A stretch of DNA of 64,000 bases from Staphylococcus argensis (GCF_002902305.1 NZ_PPPX01000016.1:438025-502024), one strand, 5' to 3'; positions 19,664 through 28,101 are shown, numbered from the stretch's first letter. Program-made: numbers and translations. The notes: generated by a model not told the origin, from the sequence alone.

Positions 19664-20761
19664 ATGGCTTTAACAGCAGGTATCGTAGGCTTACCTAACG
19701 TCGGGAAGTCTACCCTTTTCAATGCAATAACTAAAGCAGGGGCGCTAGCAGCGAACTATCCTTTCGCAACAATCGACCCAAACGTGGGTATCGTTGAAGT
19801 GCCTGACAGTCGCTTAGGCGTCTTAACGGACATGGTAGAACCTAAGAAGACTGTTCCAACTACTTTCGAATTCACTGATATTGCAGGTATCGTGAAAGGA
19901 GCTTCTAAAGGTGAAGGTCTCGGAAATAAATTCTTGTCTCATATCCGTGAAGTAGACGCGATTTGCCAAGTCGTGCGTGCGTTTGATGATGATAATGTGA
20001 CGCACGTTTCAGGTAAAGTCGATCCAATTGATGACATCGAAGTGATCAATATGGAGCTTGTGCTCGCAGATTTAGAGTCTGTTGAAAAACGTTTACCTAA
20101 ACTTGAGAAGATGGCACGTCAAAAAGATAAAAATGCTGAAAATGAAGTGCGCATTTTAACGCGCATTAAAGAGACGCTAGAAGCGGGCCAACCCGTGCGT
20201 AGCTTAGAATTTGATGCAGAAGATCAAAAATTTGTGAACCAAGCGCAATTACTTACATCTAAACAAATGCTATACATTGCGAATGTCGGCGAAGATGAAA
20301 TTGGCGACGACGATAACGAAAAAGTGAAAGCGATTCGCGAGTATGCAGAGAACGAAGGCTCTACAGTCATCGTAATCAGTGCGAAAGTGGAAGAAGAAAT
20401 CGCAACATTAGACGATGAAGACCGCGACATGTTCTTAGAGGACTTAGGTCTAGAAGAACCAGGGCTCAACCGTCTCATTCGCACAACATATGACTTGCTC
20501 GGTTTAGCGACGTACTTTACTGCAGGTGTGCAAGAGGTACGAGCATGGACATTTAGAAAAGGTATGACCGCACCACAATGTGCCGGCGTCATCCATACAG
20601 ACTTCGAACGTGGCTTTATCCGTGCCGAAGTCACAAGCTATGAAGATTATGTTGAATATAATGGCGAGAATGGTGCGAAAGAAGCAGGTAAGCAACGTTT
20701 AGAAGGTAAAGACTACATCATGCAAGATGGTGACGTTGTCCACTTCAGATTTAACGTGTAA
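19664..20761 (+). CDS. ychF: Obg-family ATPase YchF (OLA1)
   Basis: A 365-aa P-loop protein: Walker A GLPNVGKST at residues 8-16, DIAG switch region, coiled-coil insertion (about 120-200) and a C-terminal TGS domain (VHTDFERGFIRAEV). YchF prefers ATP over GTP, binds ribosomes and is implicated in stress and redox responses (family knowledge). The ribosome site AAGGAG is close to the ATG. Last gene of its cluster, followed by a strong terminator. Confidence 0.95.
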   Translation: MALTAGIVGLPNVGKSTLFNAITKAGALAANYPFATIDPNVGIVEVPDSRLGVLTDMVEPKKTVPTTFEFTDIAGIVKGASKGEGLGNKFLSHIREVDAICQVVRAFDDDNVTHVSGKVDPIDDIEVINMELVLADLESVEKRLPKLEKMARQKDKNAENEVRILTRIKETLEAGQPVRSLEFDAEDQKFVNQAQLLTSKQMLYIANVGEDEIGDDDNEKVKAIREYAENEGSTVIVISAKVEEEIATLDDEDRDMFLEDLGLEEPGLNRLIRTTYDLLGLATYFTAGVQEVRAWTFRKGMTAPQCAGVIHTDFERGFIRAEVTSYEDYVEYNGENGAKEAGKQRLEGKDYIMQDGDVVHFRFNV

Positions 20762-20797
20762 GTCTTTCTGGGTCTAGCGTAATCCGAATGCTACAGA

Positions 20798-20832
20798 AGC
20801 TCACTTTCCGTATATGGAAGGTGGGCTTTTTT
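20798..20832 (+). terminator. Terminator after ychF
   Basis: AGCTCACTTTCC pairs with GGAAGGTGGGCT (one wobble) around a short loop, then TTTTTT. Confidence 0.9.
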
Positions 20833-20993
20833 GTGTGTGGAAGGAGATTTTGTGGAAAATAAGACAGCCGGGTGTCTAAAAATTTGAGAGTTTGTCAAGT
20901 ATTTGAAGCGCTTATGAGCAGTGTGTAGGCGCACTTTAGAATATAATAGATTTATAAGTTAACACAATAATCAGAAAATAAGAGGTGGATAAC

Positions 20994-21110
20994 ATGATGA
21001 GCGATTGGTTGATGTACATATTGATTATTGGAATGATGTTGCCAGAAATGATTATTGGAGTAAAAAAGTTATATCAAAAGTTCAAAGGAGAGAAGACAAC
21101 TAAAGAATAA
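20994..21110 (+). CDS. 38-aa putative small membrane protein
   Basis: A short ORF with a good ribosome site (AAGAGGTGG, 7 nt before ATG) and a TATAAT at 20942-20947. The product starts MMSDWLMYILIIGMM, has one hydrophobic segment (about 5-23) and ends in a lysine-rich tail (KKLYQKFKGEK). This layout, one membrane helix with a basic cytoplasmic end, fits small membrane regulators or peptide toxins alike. No antisense RNA signal was evident. Not recognised as a named family. Confidence 0.55.
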   Translation: MMSDWLMYILIIGMMLPEMIIGVKKLYQKFKGEKTTKE

Positions 21111-21148
21111 AAAACAGTGAAGCCTTCCATAAACTGGAAGACTTCACT
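21110..21148 (-). terminator. Terminator of the lysozyme gene
   Basis: Stem AGTGAAG-CTTCCA (21116-21129) with TGGAAG-CTTCACT (21135-21148). On the minus strand it is followed by TTTTTT. Confidence 0.85.
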
Positions 21149-21166
21149 ACATCTTTAGCACTCAAT

Positions 21167-21973
21167 TTATGAAGTGAACCATTGTGCATTCACGTTAGAA
21201 TCGAGATAGTTGGCATCCACATTCTGTTGTAATTCAGGTGAATAGTAACTATCTGTGTACTGCCATAATACTTTCTCGCGTGACGGTTCTTGGTTCGTGT
21301 AAGAAGCCATCCAATAGCCGTCATAGTCACCTACTGAGTTCGCTGCATTTTGTAACATGAAGTTCTCATAAGAGTAGAAGAGGACTTTCTTGTTACCAGC
21401 CAGGCTCTTCATTTCGTCGTACCAAGCAGAAGTCGCTTCGTCCGTCGTACCTGAAGTCACTGAATTCTGTTCGAAGTCATTCACGTAGAAGCTTGCTTTA
21501 GGTGCGCGGTTGTAAAGTGTTTGCGCTTCGTAGCGTGCATCTTGCGCATTCTCGTACATGCTGTATGAGTACACGCCGAATTTCATTCCTGCTTGGTCGA
21601 GGAGTGCAGAGTTGTGTTCTAACGTCTTATCGACATATTCAGAGCCATATTGGCCACGGATGATGATGAAGTCATAGTTCTTCTTCAATTGATTGACTTG
21701 CGCTTGAGTGAGCTGTCCTTGCCATTCAGAGATGTCTAATACGCGTTCACCTGAAGCGGTTTGACCACTTTCAGCTGAGCGGAATGGTGAACCGTTCTGA
21801 TCGTTTGAGTCAGGTTTTTGAGCTTTTTCAGGGTGTTTTTGTAAGTATTCTTGATAACCAGACCCCATTGTCCCTTTGTGTTGTTCTGCTGCGTGTGAAG
21901 TTGAAGTGATTGCGAGTGTCGATACGCCGAGGATTCCTGCTGTGACAAGTCCTTTTTTGAGTGATGAAACCAT
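21167..21973 (-). CDS. Secreted GH25 lysozyme (muramidase)
   Basis: A 268-aa exported wall hydrolase. The signal peptide is residues 1-29 (KK, hydrophobic core, cleavage near HAA). A short disordered linker (30-75) precedes a glycoside hydrolase 25 domain with VLDISEWQGQL and the catalytic DxE motif in YVNDFEQNS. It cuts N-acetylmuramic acid-GlcNAc bonds. The ATG at 21973 follows AAAGGAG; codons further upstream lack a signal peptide at the N-terminus and are rejected. Single gene, probably for cell-wall turnover. Confidence 0.88.
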   Translation of the reverse strand: MVSSLKKGLVTAGILGVSTLAITSTSHAAEQHKGTMGSGYQEYLQKHPEKAQKPDSNDQNGSPFRSAESGQTASGERVLDISEWQGQLTQAQVNQLKKNYDFIIIRGQYGSEYVDKTLEHNSALLDQAGMKFGVYSYSMYENAQDARYEAQTLYNRAPKASFYVNDFEQNSVTSGTTDEATSAWYDEMKSLAGNKKVLFYSYENFMLQNAANSVGDYDGYWMASYTNQEPSREKVLWQYTDSYYSPELQQNVDANYLDSNVNAQWFTS

Positions 21974-22192
21974 GTATGATACTCCTTTATACTTATTTTT
22001 GGATAAAATTAAAGTAAAGCTAGTCTTATATATAAGTGAGAACATATTTAAATTCCAAATATAATAGTAATCGTAAAAGATTAAATACCGTTTGACAACC
22101 GTCCGCCCCAATTTTATAACAACTCGTAATACCTGTAATCGCATTGTAAATAGTTGGAGTAGAAAAATCGTCTTAAATCAAGGTGAATAGGA

Positions 22193-22335
22193 TTGTAAAA
22201 AGTGAAAGTGTCTGATATAATTCTAGATTGGAACTAATGAAAATTATTCCTTGGGATGAAATGACTGAAGTAAGGCACTTCGGTGTCTGAATTGAGTCAC
22301 GAGATTCCCCGCATAGACCATAAGGAGGTGCAATA
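22193..22335 (+). promoter_or_regulatory. rpsF promoter and leader
   Basis: -35 TTGTAA (22193-22198), 17-bp spacer and -10 TATAAT (22216-22221). The leader of about 110 nt contains a hairpin, GGCAC-TTCG-GTGTC, near 22272-22286. In many bacteria the rpsF leader binds the S6:S18 complex for feedback; this hairpin may be that element, but the consensus was not verified. Confidence 0.6.
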
Positions 22336-22338
22336 CAC

Positions 22339-22647
22339 ATGGCAGCAACATACGAAGTAATGTACATCGTTCGTCCTAACATTGAAGAGGATGCGAAGAA
22401 ATCAGTTGTAGAACGTTTCAACGGCATCTTAGCTTCACACGGATCAGAGGTTTTAGAAACTAAAGATTGGGGCAAACGTCGTTTAGCTTACGAAATCAAT
22501 GACTTTAAAGAAGGATACTACAACATCGTACGTATCAAGACTGATAACAACGAAGCTACTGACGAATTCCAACGTTTAGCTAAAATCAGCGATGACATCA
22601 TCCGTTACATTGTTATCAACGAAGACGATGACAAGACAAGAAAATAA
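22339..22647 (+). CDS. rpsF: 30S ribosomal protein S6
   Basis: A 102-aa protein with the S6 fold signature [17 protein letters not shown], the central [13 protein letters not shown] and acidic C-terminal tail. It binds S18 and the 16S rRNA platform. AAGGAGG lies upstream of the ATG. First gene of the conserved rpsF-ssb-rpsR operon. Confidence 0.97.
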   Translation: MAATYEVMYIVRPNIEEDAKKSVVERFNGILASHGSEVLETKDWGKRRLAYEINDFKEGYYNIVRIKTDNNEATDEFQRLAKISDDIIRYIVINEDDDKTRK

Positions 22648-22662
22648 TATGGGGGCGCTTAA

Positions 22663-23172
22663 ATGATCAATAGAGTTGTTTTAGTAGGTCGCTTAACGAA
22701 AGATCCAGATTATAGAACAACACCCTCAGGCGTGAGTGTAGCGACATTCACTCTTGCCGTCAATCGTACTTTTACCAATGCGCAAGGTGAACGCGAAGCT
22801 GATTTCATTAACTGCGTTGTCTTCCGTAAACAAGCAGAGAATGTGAGCAACTATCTCTTTAAAGGTAGTTTAGCTGGCGTTGACGGTCGTATTCAATCAC
22901 GTAGCTATGAAAACCAAGAAGGTCGACGTATCTTTGTGACTGAAGTGGTTTGTGACAGCGTTCAATTCCTTGAACCTAAAGGTCAGAACCAACGTCATCA
23001 ACAATCCAACAACAACTTCCAAGACTTCGGTCAAGGACAAGGGTTTGGTGGCCAACAGTCAGGTCAGAATACGTCGTACAACAATAACTCATCTAACAAT
23101 AATCAATCTGACAATCCATTTGCGAACGCGAATGGCCCGATTGATATCAGTGATGATGATTTACCATTCTAA
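22663..23172 (+). CDS. ssb: Single-stranded DNA-binding protein
   Basis: A 169-aa protein: N-terminal OB fold (1-105; [15 protein letters not shown]), then a Gln/Asn/Gly-rich flexible linker (106-160) and the acidic C-terminal tip DISDDDLPF that recruits replication and repair proteins. It lies 15 nt after rpsF and is co-transcribed. Chromosomal SSB, not a phage or plasmid copy, by its position. Confidence 0.97.
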   Translation: MINRVVLVGRLTKDPDYRTTPSGVSVATFTLAVNRTFTNAQGEREADFINCVVFRKQAENVSNYLFKGSLAGVDGRIQSRSYENQEGRRIFVTEVVCDSVQFLEPKGQNQRHQQSNNNFQDFGQGQGFGGQQSGQNTSYNNNSSNNNQSDNPFANANGPIDISDDDLPF

Positions 23173-23223
23173 AGTAAACGAACGGATATAAATAACAAAT
23201 AAGAATAAGGGAGGCAGTTAACC

Positions 23224-23463
23224 ATGGCAGGTCCAAGAAGAGGCGGACGTCGTCGTAAAAAAGTATGCTACTTCACAGCAAATGGCATTACTCACATCGA
23301 CTACAAAGACACTGAATTATTAAAACGCTTCATTTCAGAACGTGGTAAGATCTTACCTCGTCGTGTGACAGGCACATCTGCTAAATATCAACGTATGTTG
23401 ACTACAGCAATCAAACGTGCGCGTCAAATGGCGTTATTACCTTACGTTAAAGAAGAAAACTAA
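23224..23463 (+). CDS. rpsR: 30S ribosomal protein S18
   Basis: A 79-aa basic protein starting [17 protein letters not shown], with [19 protein letters not shown], diagnostic for bS18. GGGAGG precedes the ATG. Third gene of the operon; a hairpin follows at 23478-23507. Confidence 0.97.
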   Translation: MAGPRRGGRRRKKVCYFTANGITHIDYKDTELLKRFISERGKILPRRVTGTSAKYQRMLTTAIKRARQMALLPYVKEEN

Positions 23464-23477
23464 TACTGAGATAAGAT

Positions 23478-23507
23478 GAACCTCGTAGGCATGTGCTTGC
23501 GGGGTTC
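23478..23507 (+). terminator. Terminator after rpsR
   Basis: GAACCTCG pairs with CGGGGTTC (one wobble); the following T tract is weak. Confidence 0.65.
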
Positions 23508-23848
23508 TTCGCTTATTATCGTGCACTGAGATGGCTTTGGTTCGAGTACGGGCTGAGCAGTGCAATGAGAGAACGCGCCGAAATAAGTGAGCGTGGTGAG
23601 TAGGTGAGTTAGTGGAGTGGAAGCATGGTGCAGACGAGCGCTGAATTCATCCTAGTGTGCAGAATGAGCTCTCCGCGAAGCACGAAACCATTTTACCATT
23701 ACTAGAAAAAGCGTCATTAATACATACAGAATAAGGAATATCACACTTGCTATTCACGACGAACCTCGGGTTATGCTATGTTAAACCTAAGCACGTAACA
23801 TGAGATTAATGTTATATTGAGAGTGAGAAAGATAAAGAAGGTGAAAGA
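23508..23848. other. GC-richer intergenic stretch upstream of fabH-like gene
   Basis: Contains TGCACTG (23522-23528) pairing with CAGTGCA (23558-23564) and a purine-rich run with repeated GTGAG motifs at about 23587-23620. Just before the gene is the inverted repeat TAACAT-N7-ATGTTA (23796-23814). No ORF with a ribosome site was found. The base composition differs visibly from other gaps in the window. Confidence 0.4.
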
Positions 23849-24829
23849 ATGAAATCTTATGCGAAAATCACTGCACAAGGGGCTTACGTACCTGAAAAAG
23901 TGATGACGAACGAAGATTTTGAAGAAATTGTAGAGACCTCCGATGAGTGGATCCAGCAACGTACAGGGATGAAAGAGCGACGTATTGCTGCGGAGGACGA
24001 ATACTCTAGCGATATGAGCTATAAAGCTGTATTAGACTTACAGGAGAAATATGACGTCGATCTATCTGACGTGGATATGGTCATCAACGCGACGCTCACA
24101 CCGGACCACAAGACGCCGAGTGTGGCATCATACGTTCAAGCGAGACTTGGTTTAGAACATGCAGGGGCTTTCGATGTCAATGCGGCATGTGCAGGCTTTA
24201 CTTACGCTTTAAACCTAGCGAATGGCTTGATCTCTTCAGGTCAGAACAAGAAGATTCTCGTAATTTCTTCAGAAGTGTTATCTAAGATTACTGATTATAC
24301 TGACCGAACAACATGTATTCTCTTCGGTGATGGCGCGGGCGCATTCCTCGTAGAATACACTGAAGATGACCCAAGCTTTATCGCAAGCACATTCGGTTCA
24401 GACGGTGCGAAAGCGCCAAACTTATATTGTACTGAGCACAATCAGACGATGTTTGGCGAAGATCTAGAGAACCCAGGTAAGATTGTTCAGAACGGCCGAG
24501 GCGTCTATAAATGGGCAGTAGGCAAAGTACCTAAGATTATTGAAGAAACATTGGCTAAGACAGATTATACGACAGATGATTTAGCTTGGTTCGTACCTCA
24601 TAGTGCCAATGCACGTATGGACGAATCCATTTGCGAACGTGCAGGTCTCGATAAAGAGAAGCTATTGATGAGTCTAGAGTACTTTGGTAACACATCTTCT
24701 GCTACCATTCCATTGGCGATTGACTTAGCGATGCAACGTGGCCAAATGAAGAAAGGTGACTTAACATTACTCGTAGGCTTTGGCGGCGGTCTCGCTTATT
24801 CTTCAACGTTGATTAAGTGGGATTTGTAG
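23849..24829 (+). CDS. Beta-ketoacyl-ACP synthase III, second (YhfB-like) copy
   Basis: A 326-aa thiolase-fold enzyme with the FabH triad: Cys114 (NAACAGF), His251 (VPHSAN) and Asn281 (FGNTSSA). FabH condenses an acyl-CoA primer with malonyl-ACP to begin fatty-acid synthesis. The usual staphylococcal fabH lies beside fabF elsewhere, so this looks like an accessory copy comparable to B. subtilis YhfB. That comparison rests on family resemblance, not on an alignment. Monocistronic, with an upstream inverted repeat at 23796-23814. Confidence 0.8.
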   Translation: MKSYAKITAQGAYVPEKVMTNEDFEEIVETSDEWIQQRTGMKERRIAAEDEYSSDMSYKAVLDLQEKYDVDLSDVDMVINATLTPDHKTPSVASYVQARLGLEHAGAFDVNAACAGFTYALNLANGLISSGQNKKILVISSEVLSKITDYTDRTTCILFGDGAGAFLVEYTEDDPSFIASTFGSDGAKAPNLYCTEHNQTMFGEDLENPGKIVQNGRGVYKWAVGKVPKIIEETLAKTDYTTDDLAWFVPHSANARMDESICERAGLDKEKLLMSLEYFGNTSSATIPLAIDLAMQRGQMKKGDLTLLVGFGGGLAYSSTLIKWDL

Positions 24830-24846
24830 GCGAAGAGTGGTATAGT

Positions 24847-24905
24847 GCGCGTTTTAAGTAAGTTTGAGTGTGATGAACTCACTGCTTAAAGCGCGTATTT
24901 TTATA
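24847..24905 (+). terminator. Terminator after fabH-like gene
   Basis: GCGCGTTTTAAG pairs with CTTAAAGCGCG (one-base bulge), with inner GAGT/ACTC pairing, followed by a T-rich tract. Confidence 0.8.
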
Positions 24906-24925
24906 AAAGGAAAGGGGGAAATGGG

Positions 24926-25324
24926 ATGACAAAAGATGAAATTCAACAACGTATCAGAGCGATTTATCAAGATATACTCATTGACTTGAAAGTGGAATGT
25001 ATCGATGACTACTTTGCGACGGATTACACGCAAGTAACGGATCATGATAAAGTAGATTTAGCTGGATTTAAAGCGCATTTGAGTAAGCTGAAAGAAGTTG
25101 TGGAGAAGTTAACGGTTGAGTCATTTAAAGATGAGTTGGTTGATGAGCGTCAGCGTAGTGTGTTTCTGAGATATGATGTGAAAGTGTTGAAAAAGGACGG
25201 CTCAGAAGGTGTCGTCGAAGTGTATGCGATCTTTAAGTTTAATGAAGAGGGGAAACTGGTTTCCTGTCGAGAGCTGACACAAGAGAGCAATCGAGATGTA
25301 CAGGGTCTCGGAAGTATTTCATAA
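24926..25324 (+). CDS. NTF2-like (SnoaL-type) fold protein, function unknown
   Basis: A 132-aa protein whose length and pattern (N-terminal helix IRAIYQDILIDLKVECIDDYFATDYTQV, then long strands such as VFLRYDVKVLKKDG and VYAIFKFNEEGKLV) fit the NTF2-like/SnoaL fold. Such proteins are small enzymes or ligand carriers; no catalytic residue can be assigned. A strong ribosome site (GGAAAGGGGG) precedes the ATG. It is flanked by terminators, so transcribed alone. Confidence 0.65.
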   Translation: MTKDEIQQRIRAIYQDILIDLKVECIDDYFATDYTQVTDHDKVDLAGFKAHLSKLKEVVEKLTVESFKDELVDERQRSVFLRYDVKVLKKDGSEGVVEVYAIFKFNEEGKLVSCRELTQESNRDVQGLGSIS

Positions 25325-25333
25325 GTATAGTAA

Positions 25334-25384
25334 AAAGCGCGTGTTTACTTGGTAATGAGTGAAATCAAGTATCCACGCGCTTTT
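25334..25384. terminator. Bidirectional terminator
   Basis: AAAGCGCGTG and ACTTG pair with CAAGT and CACGCGCTTT. Poly-A and poly-T flank both ends, so it serves the convergent genes on each side. Confidence 0.9.
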
Positions 25385-25407
25385 AATTTGGTCTGAGATA
25401 GGAGTGA

Positions 25408-25632
25408 TTACATAGAATATTGGACCACATCCTCAAAGTCGTATTTCTTAAGTAACGTACAGCCTAGTGGGTGTTGACCTTGGTCCACATGCATATTGAT
25501 GTCTTCAAGTACGTCTAAGATTTCGTATTCCGGCGTCGTAATGTCGAATGTGTATTGGAACAAATGGCCTTGTGTAGACATTACTGTAGCAACGAGCTCT
25601 TGGCCTTCCATGTTATAGTCTAACAATTTCAT
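25408..25632 (-). CDS. 74-aa protein of unknown function behind a PerR box
   Basis: A small acidic protein (MKLLDYNMEGQELVATVM...) with alternating strands and a single cysteine (residue 58, in PLGCTLLKKYDF). Not recognised as a named family. GGAGGG stands before the ATG. The promoter TTTAAA-N17-TACAAT ends at 25697, and a PerR-type box identical to that of ahpC lies between it and the gene. This places the protein in the peroxide stress response by inference. Confidence 0.65.
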   Translation of the reverse strand: MKLLDYNMEGQELVATVMSTQGHLFQYTFDITTPEYEILDVLEDINMHVDQGQHPLGCTLLKKYDFEDVVQYSM

Positions 25633-25671
25633 ACTTAACCCTCCTGTTAAAATGTAGTATGTGTTTACAGA

Positions 25672-25686
25672 TTAGAATTATTATAA
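25672..25686 (-). promoter_or_regulatory. PerR box before the 74-aa gene
   Basis: On the minus strand TTATAATAATTCTAA, 14 of 15 matches to TTATAATNATTATAA and identical to the box before ahpC (31319-31333). It starts 10 bp downstream of the -10 TACAAT (25697-25702), a position where a repressor would block transcription. Confidence 0.8.
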
Positions 25687-25863
25687 TCTATAAGCTATTG
25701 TACTGTACTATACCACGAATTTAAAGAGTTATGCATGAATTTTAGGGATTAATTTAAAATTATTCTAATCTAGTGAGAGTGGTTATCAGTTAAAACGTTT
25801 TCGTCATTATAGAGAAGGGTGAAGTCGAACTTTAAAGAGATAATAGGGACAATAGGAGATAAT

Positions 25864-25940
25864 AAAAAAAGGTGGCTACGAGAGCCACCCTAAGAGTAAT
25901 ATGTTCATGAATATAAAAGACTAGTAGTTAAACTAACTAC
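25864..25940 (-). ncRNA. Candidate small RNA, about 77 nt
   Basis: Minus strand: extended -10 TGC-TAGAAT (25947-25952) predicts a start near 25940. Then comes hairpin GTAGTTA-GTT-TAACTAC (25924-25940), a single-stranded A/T-rich stretch, and terminator GGTGGCT-CTCGT-AGCCACC (25871-25889) with seven T. No ORF with a ribosome site lies inside. It stands alone between two genes, with its own promoter and terminator. Not matched to a named sRNA. Confidence 0.55.
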
Positions 25941-26127
25941 ACTTTCATTCTAGCATAAAAATGTGAGCAATACCATGTTCGATTCTATAACTTTTTGTAT
26001 TTAATAAGATTCAAATTGTAATATTGCCAAAATTAGAACTTAAAGGTATAAGTGTAATTTTAGACTTATTATATTGGTTATAGAGTTTATTATTGATAGA
26101 ATGTTATTCGTGTGGAGGTGAAATAAT

Positions 26128-26745
26128 ATGGAAGAATTAGGTTCATTTATTATTATCAGTTTATTAATTATTATTGTTCCTGGTCCTGACTTTTTTATCG
26201 TCATGAAAAACTCAATTTCAGCAGGGAAGCGTAATGGCTTAACAGCAGCAACAGGAATTGCGACAGGACATCTCGCATATTCACTACTCGCAGTGTGTGG
26301 TCTCATCGTGATTGTCAGTAAATTTCACTGGCTCTTTGTGACAGTTAAATTATTTGGTGTGGCTTATTTAGTTTATTTAGGCGTACGCAGTATCATTAGT
26401 GCGCGTCAAAGTATGAACTTCTCAACACGCGGCATTGAACAACATGAGACGAAGTATTTCACTTCTTTCCGTCAAGGCTTTCTTAGTACGACCTTGAATC
26501 CGAAAGCGTTACTTTATTATCTCAGTATCTTACCTCAATTTATTAACACAGGTGAGGGCTTGAGTCTGCATATTCTAATATTATTAGGTAGTTTAATTAT
26601 TTCGATTTGGGTATGGTTTATCTTCTGTGTTTATGTATTTCAGTACATCAAACGTTTCTTCGCCAACCGCGTATTTAAAGCGATTTTTGACTATGCAGTC
26701 GGCTTTATCTTAATTGGCTTATCTATCAAGTTATTGATTGGCTAA
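26128..26745 (+). CDS. LysE/RhtB-family amino-acid exporter
   Basis: A 205-aa membrane protein with six predicted helices and the family motif IVPGPDFFIVMKNSISAGKRNG near the N-terminus. Family members export basic or small neutral amino acids. Substrate not predictable here. GGAGGTG precedes the ATG. A long hairpin follows at 26813-26861. Confidence 0.85.
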   Translation: MEELGSFIIISLLIIIVPGPDFFIVMKNSISAGKRNGLTAATGIATGHLAYSLLAVCGLIVIVSKFHWLFVTVKLFGVAYLVYLGVRSIISARQSMNFSTRGIEQHETKYFTSFRQGFLSTTLNPKALLYYLSILPQFINTGEGLSLHILILLGSLIISIWVWFIFCVYVFQYIKRFFANRVFKAIFDYAVGFILIGLSIKLLIG

Positions 26746-26812
26746 TGAGTATTTTGCTTGTTGTAAAAGTCGTTGAAGTAGACTCAAGAAATCGAGGATA
26801 AGGCAACTTTAA

Positions 26813-26861
26813 GCGAGGATTCTAGAAAGCGCTAGATGCTTTTTAGAATCTCAAAGCTCGC
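26813..26861 (+). terminator. Long hairpin after lysE-type gene
   Basis: GCGAG, GATTCTA and AGC pair with GCT, TAGAATC and CTCGC, with symmetric 3-nt internal loops and one 6-nt bulge. The T run is short and late, so it may be a structured 3' end rather than a plain terminator. Confidence 0.5.
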
Positions 26862-26911
26862 CATTTTGGTCGCTTTTGTAAAACGAATTCATTTATACAT
26901 ATCATTTACTA

Positions 26912-26956
26912 AAAATGCTCCGTTTCGAGATGCAATTACTTGAAACGGAGCGTTTT
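26912..26956 (-). terminator. Terminator of the 119-aa membrane protein gene
   Basis: GCTCCGTTTC (26917-26926) pairs with GAAACGGAGC (26942-26951); T-rich on both sides, so possibly bidirectional. Confidence 0.8.
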
Positions 26957-26960
26957 ATAG

Positions 26961-27320
26961 TTATTTATTATTAATTAATTGAACAACCCCACTGATAATC
27001 ATGACGATAGCGGTTAAAGCTGTGACAAGTCCAGGAATATAGTTTCCAGTGAAGATCATTATGATTGGTAGCAAGACGAGCAATATTGCACATAGAAAAT
27101 GCCAAATCGCTGAAATAATACGGCAAGGTAAATTTTTAAAATAAGCTAAAACCACGGCAGGTAAGAAAAAGATAATAAACGTAACCACATTTGCGACGAG
27201 CTCTTTTGGTTGATCTAAGTTTACGGCATTCGTACCAGGTGGGTTAGAAGCGGCTGTCACAACTTGTGTAACTACGATAAGTACAAGAGCTAATAGTGCC
27301 CAAGATATGCGAGAAATCAT
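26961..27320 (-). CDS. Four-helix membrane protein, function unknown
   Basis: A 119-aa hydrophobic protein with helices at about 5-25, 43-62, 67-88 and 93-113. AGGAGG stands before the ATG. No family was recognised. Transcribed alone, with its own terminator. Confidence 0.65.
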   Translation of the reverse strand: MISRISWALLALVLIVVTQVVTAASNPPGTNAVNLDQPKELVANVVTFIIFFLPAVVLAYFKNLPCRIISAIWHFLCAILLVLLPIIMIFTGNYIPGLVTALTAIVMIISGVVQLINNK

Positions 27321-27553
27321 TAAAGAACCTCCTAAGATATTAAAATAAAATGCTAACCTTATTCTTACGAAATTAAATTATTTTGTCAAAATAGAATTGA
27401 AATTAATAAATATATGAGGGTGAAATTTAGAGCGCTCGTCATATTAGAGGTTTGTACTTGGTAGATTAGTATATAAGTGATGTCACTATTATGAAATCAG
27501 ACGATGCTTGTAAGGAAAAGACAACGAAACCAAACAGATTTCTGTGTTTCTCC
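27321..27553. other. Gap without recognised features
   Basis: AT-rich DNA carrying the promoter of the 119-aa gene. No hairpin or ORF stands out. Confidence 0.5.
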
Positions 27554-27593
27554 AAAAAAAGCAGGACAGAAATCCAACTGATTTCTATCCTGC
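27554..27593 (-). terminator. Terminator of the dispersed GGACAGAAATC type
   Basis: GCAGGACAGAAATC (27561-27574) pairs with GATTTCTATCCTGC (27580-27593); seven T on the minus strand. Related half-sequences occur at 31591-31612 and 36968-37012, so this belongs to a short dispersed repeat family. Confidence 0.85.
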
Positions 27594-27661
27594 TCCTCAT
27601 TACTATCGTTAATCCCTATAAGTGCAATATTTAAATCAACAAGTGAATGCATTAGAGCATC

Positions 27662-27844
27662 TTAGGAAAGATGAAAGAGATAATTGAGATTATCTAAGAA
27701 ACTTCCTAATAGTACTGCTAGAATCACTGTAGTTACGCTTAGGAACACATGTAGTGGTCGCATTTCATTCTTCTCTTGTTTGTCGAATAGTACAAAAGCG
27801 ATGAAGACAGCAGTAATTGCTCCAATGAGAATCGTTAAGACCAT
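27662..27844 (-). CDS. 60-aa two-helix membrane protein
   Basis: Two predicted helices (2-20 and 33-52) separated by a charged loop (FDKQEKNEMRP). The ribosome site GAGGAGG is 8 nt before the ATG, and a terminator follows. Unknown function. Confidence 0.6.
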   Translation of the reverse strand: MVLTILIGAITAVFIAFVLFDKQEKNEMRPLHVFLSVTTVILAVLLGSFLDNLNYLFHLS

Positions 27845-27930
27845 AGATCTGCCTCCTCAGTACTAACGTAAGCCCTTGTTGTTAGTTATTGTATCAAAGC
27901 AGATCTATAAGAATAAAGCGAATTTGACGC

Positions 27931-27960
27931 AAAAAACCTTACAATCATGTAAGGTTTTTT
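27931..27960. terminator. Bidirectional terminator
   Basis: AAAAAACCTTACA-ATCA-TGTAAGGTTTTTT is a perfect 13-bp stem with A and T flanks. Probably ends the lipoprotein transcript from the right. Confidence 0.85.
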
Positions 27961-28101
27961 ACACATATTTAACAATGGTGACAGACCTAAAAACGATAAT
28001 TCTTTCATCACAAGGTTTCATACGATATTATAGTCTGTCATATTTGTAATATTTGATAATAGCTAGTTGGATTTTTGAGAGCAATTTTTGCAGCATTAAA
28101 C

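Noticed and set aside
21974-22144. 57-residue extension of the lysozyme
   Set aside because: It would bury the signal peptide; the ATG at 21973 has AAAGGAG.
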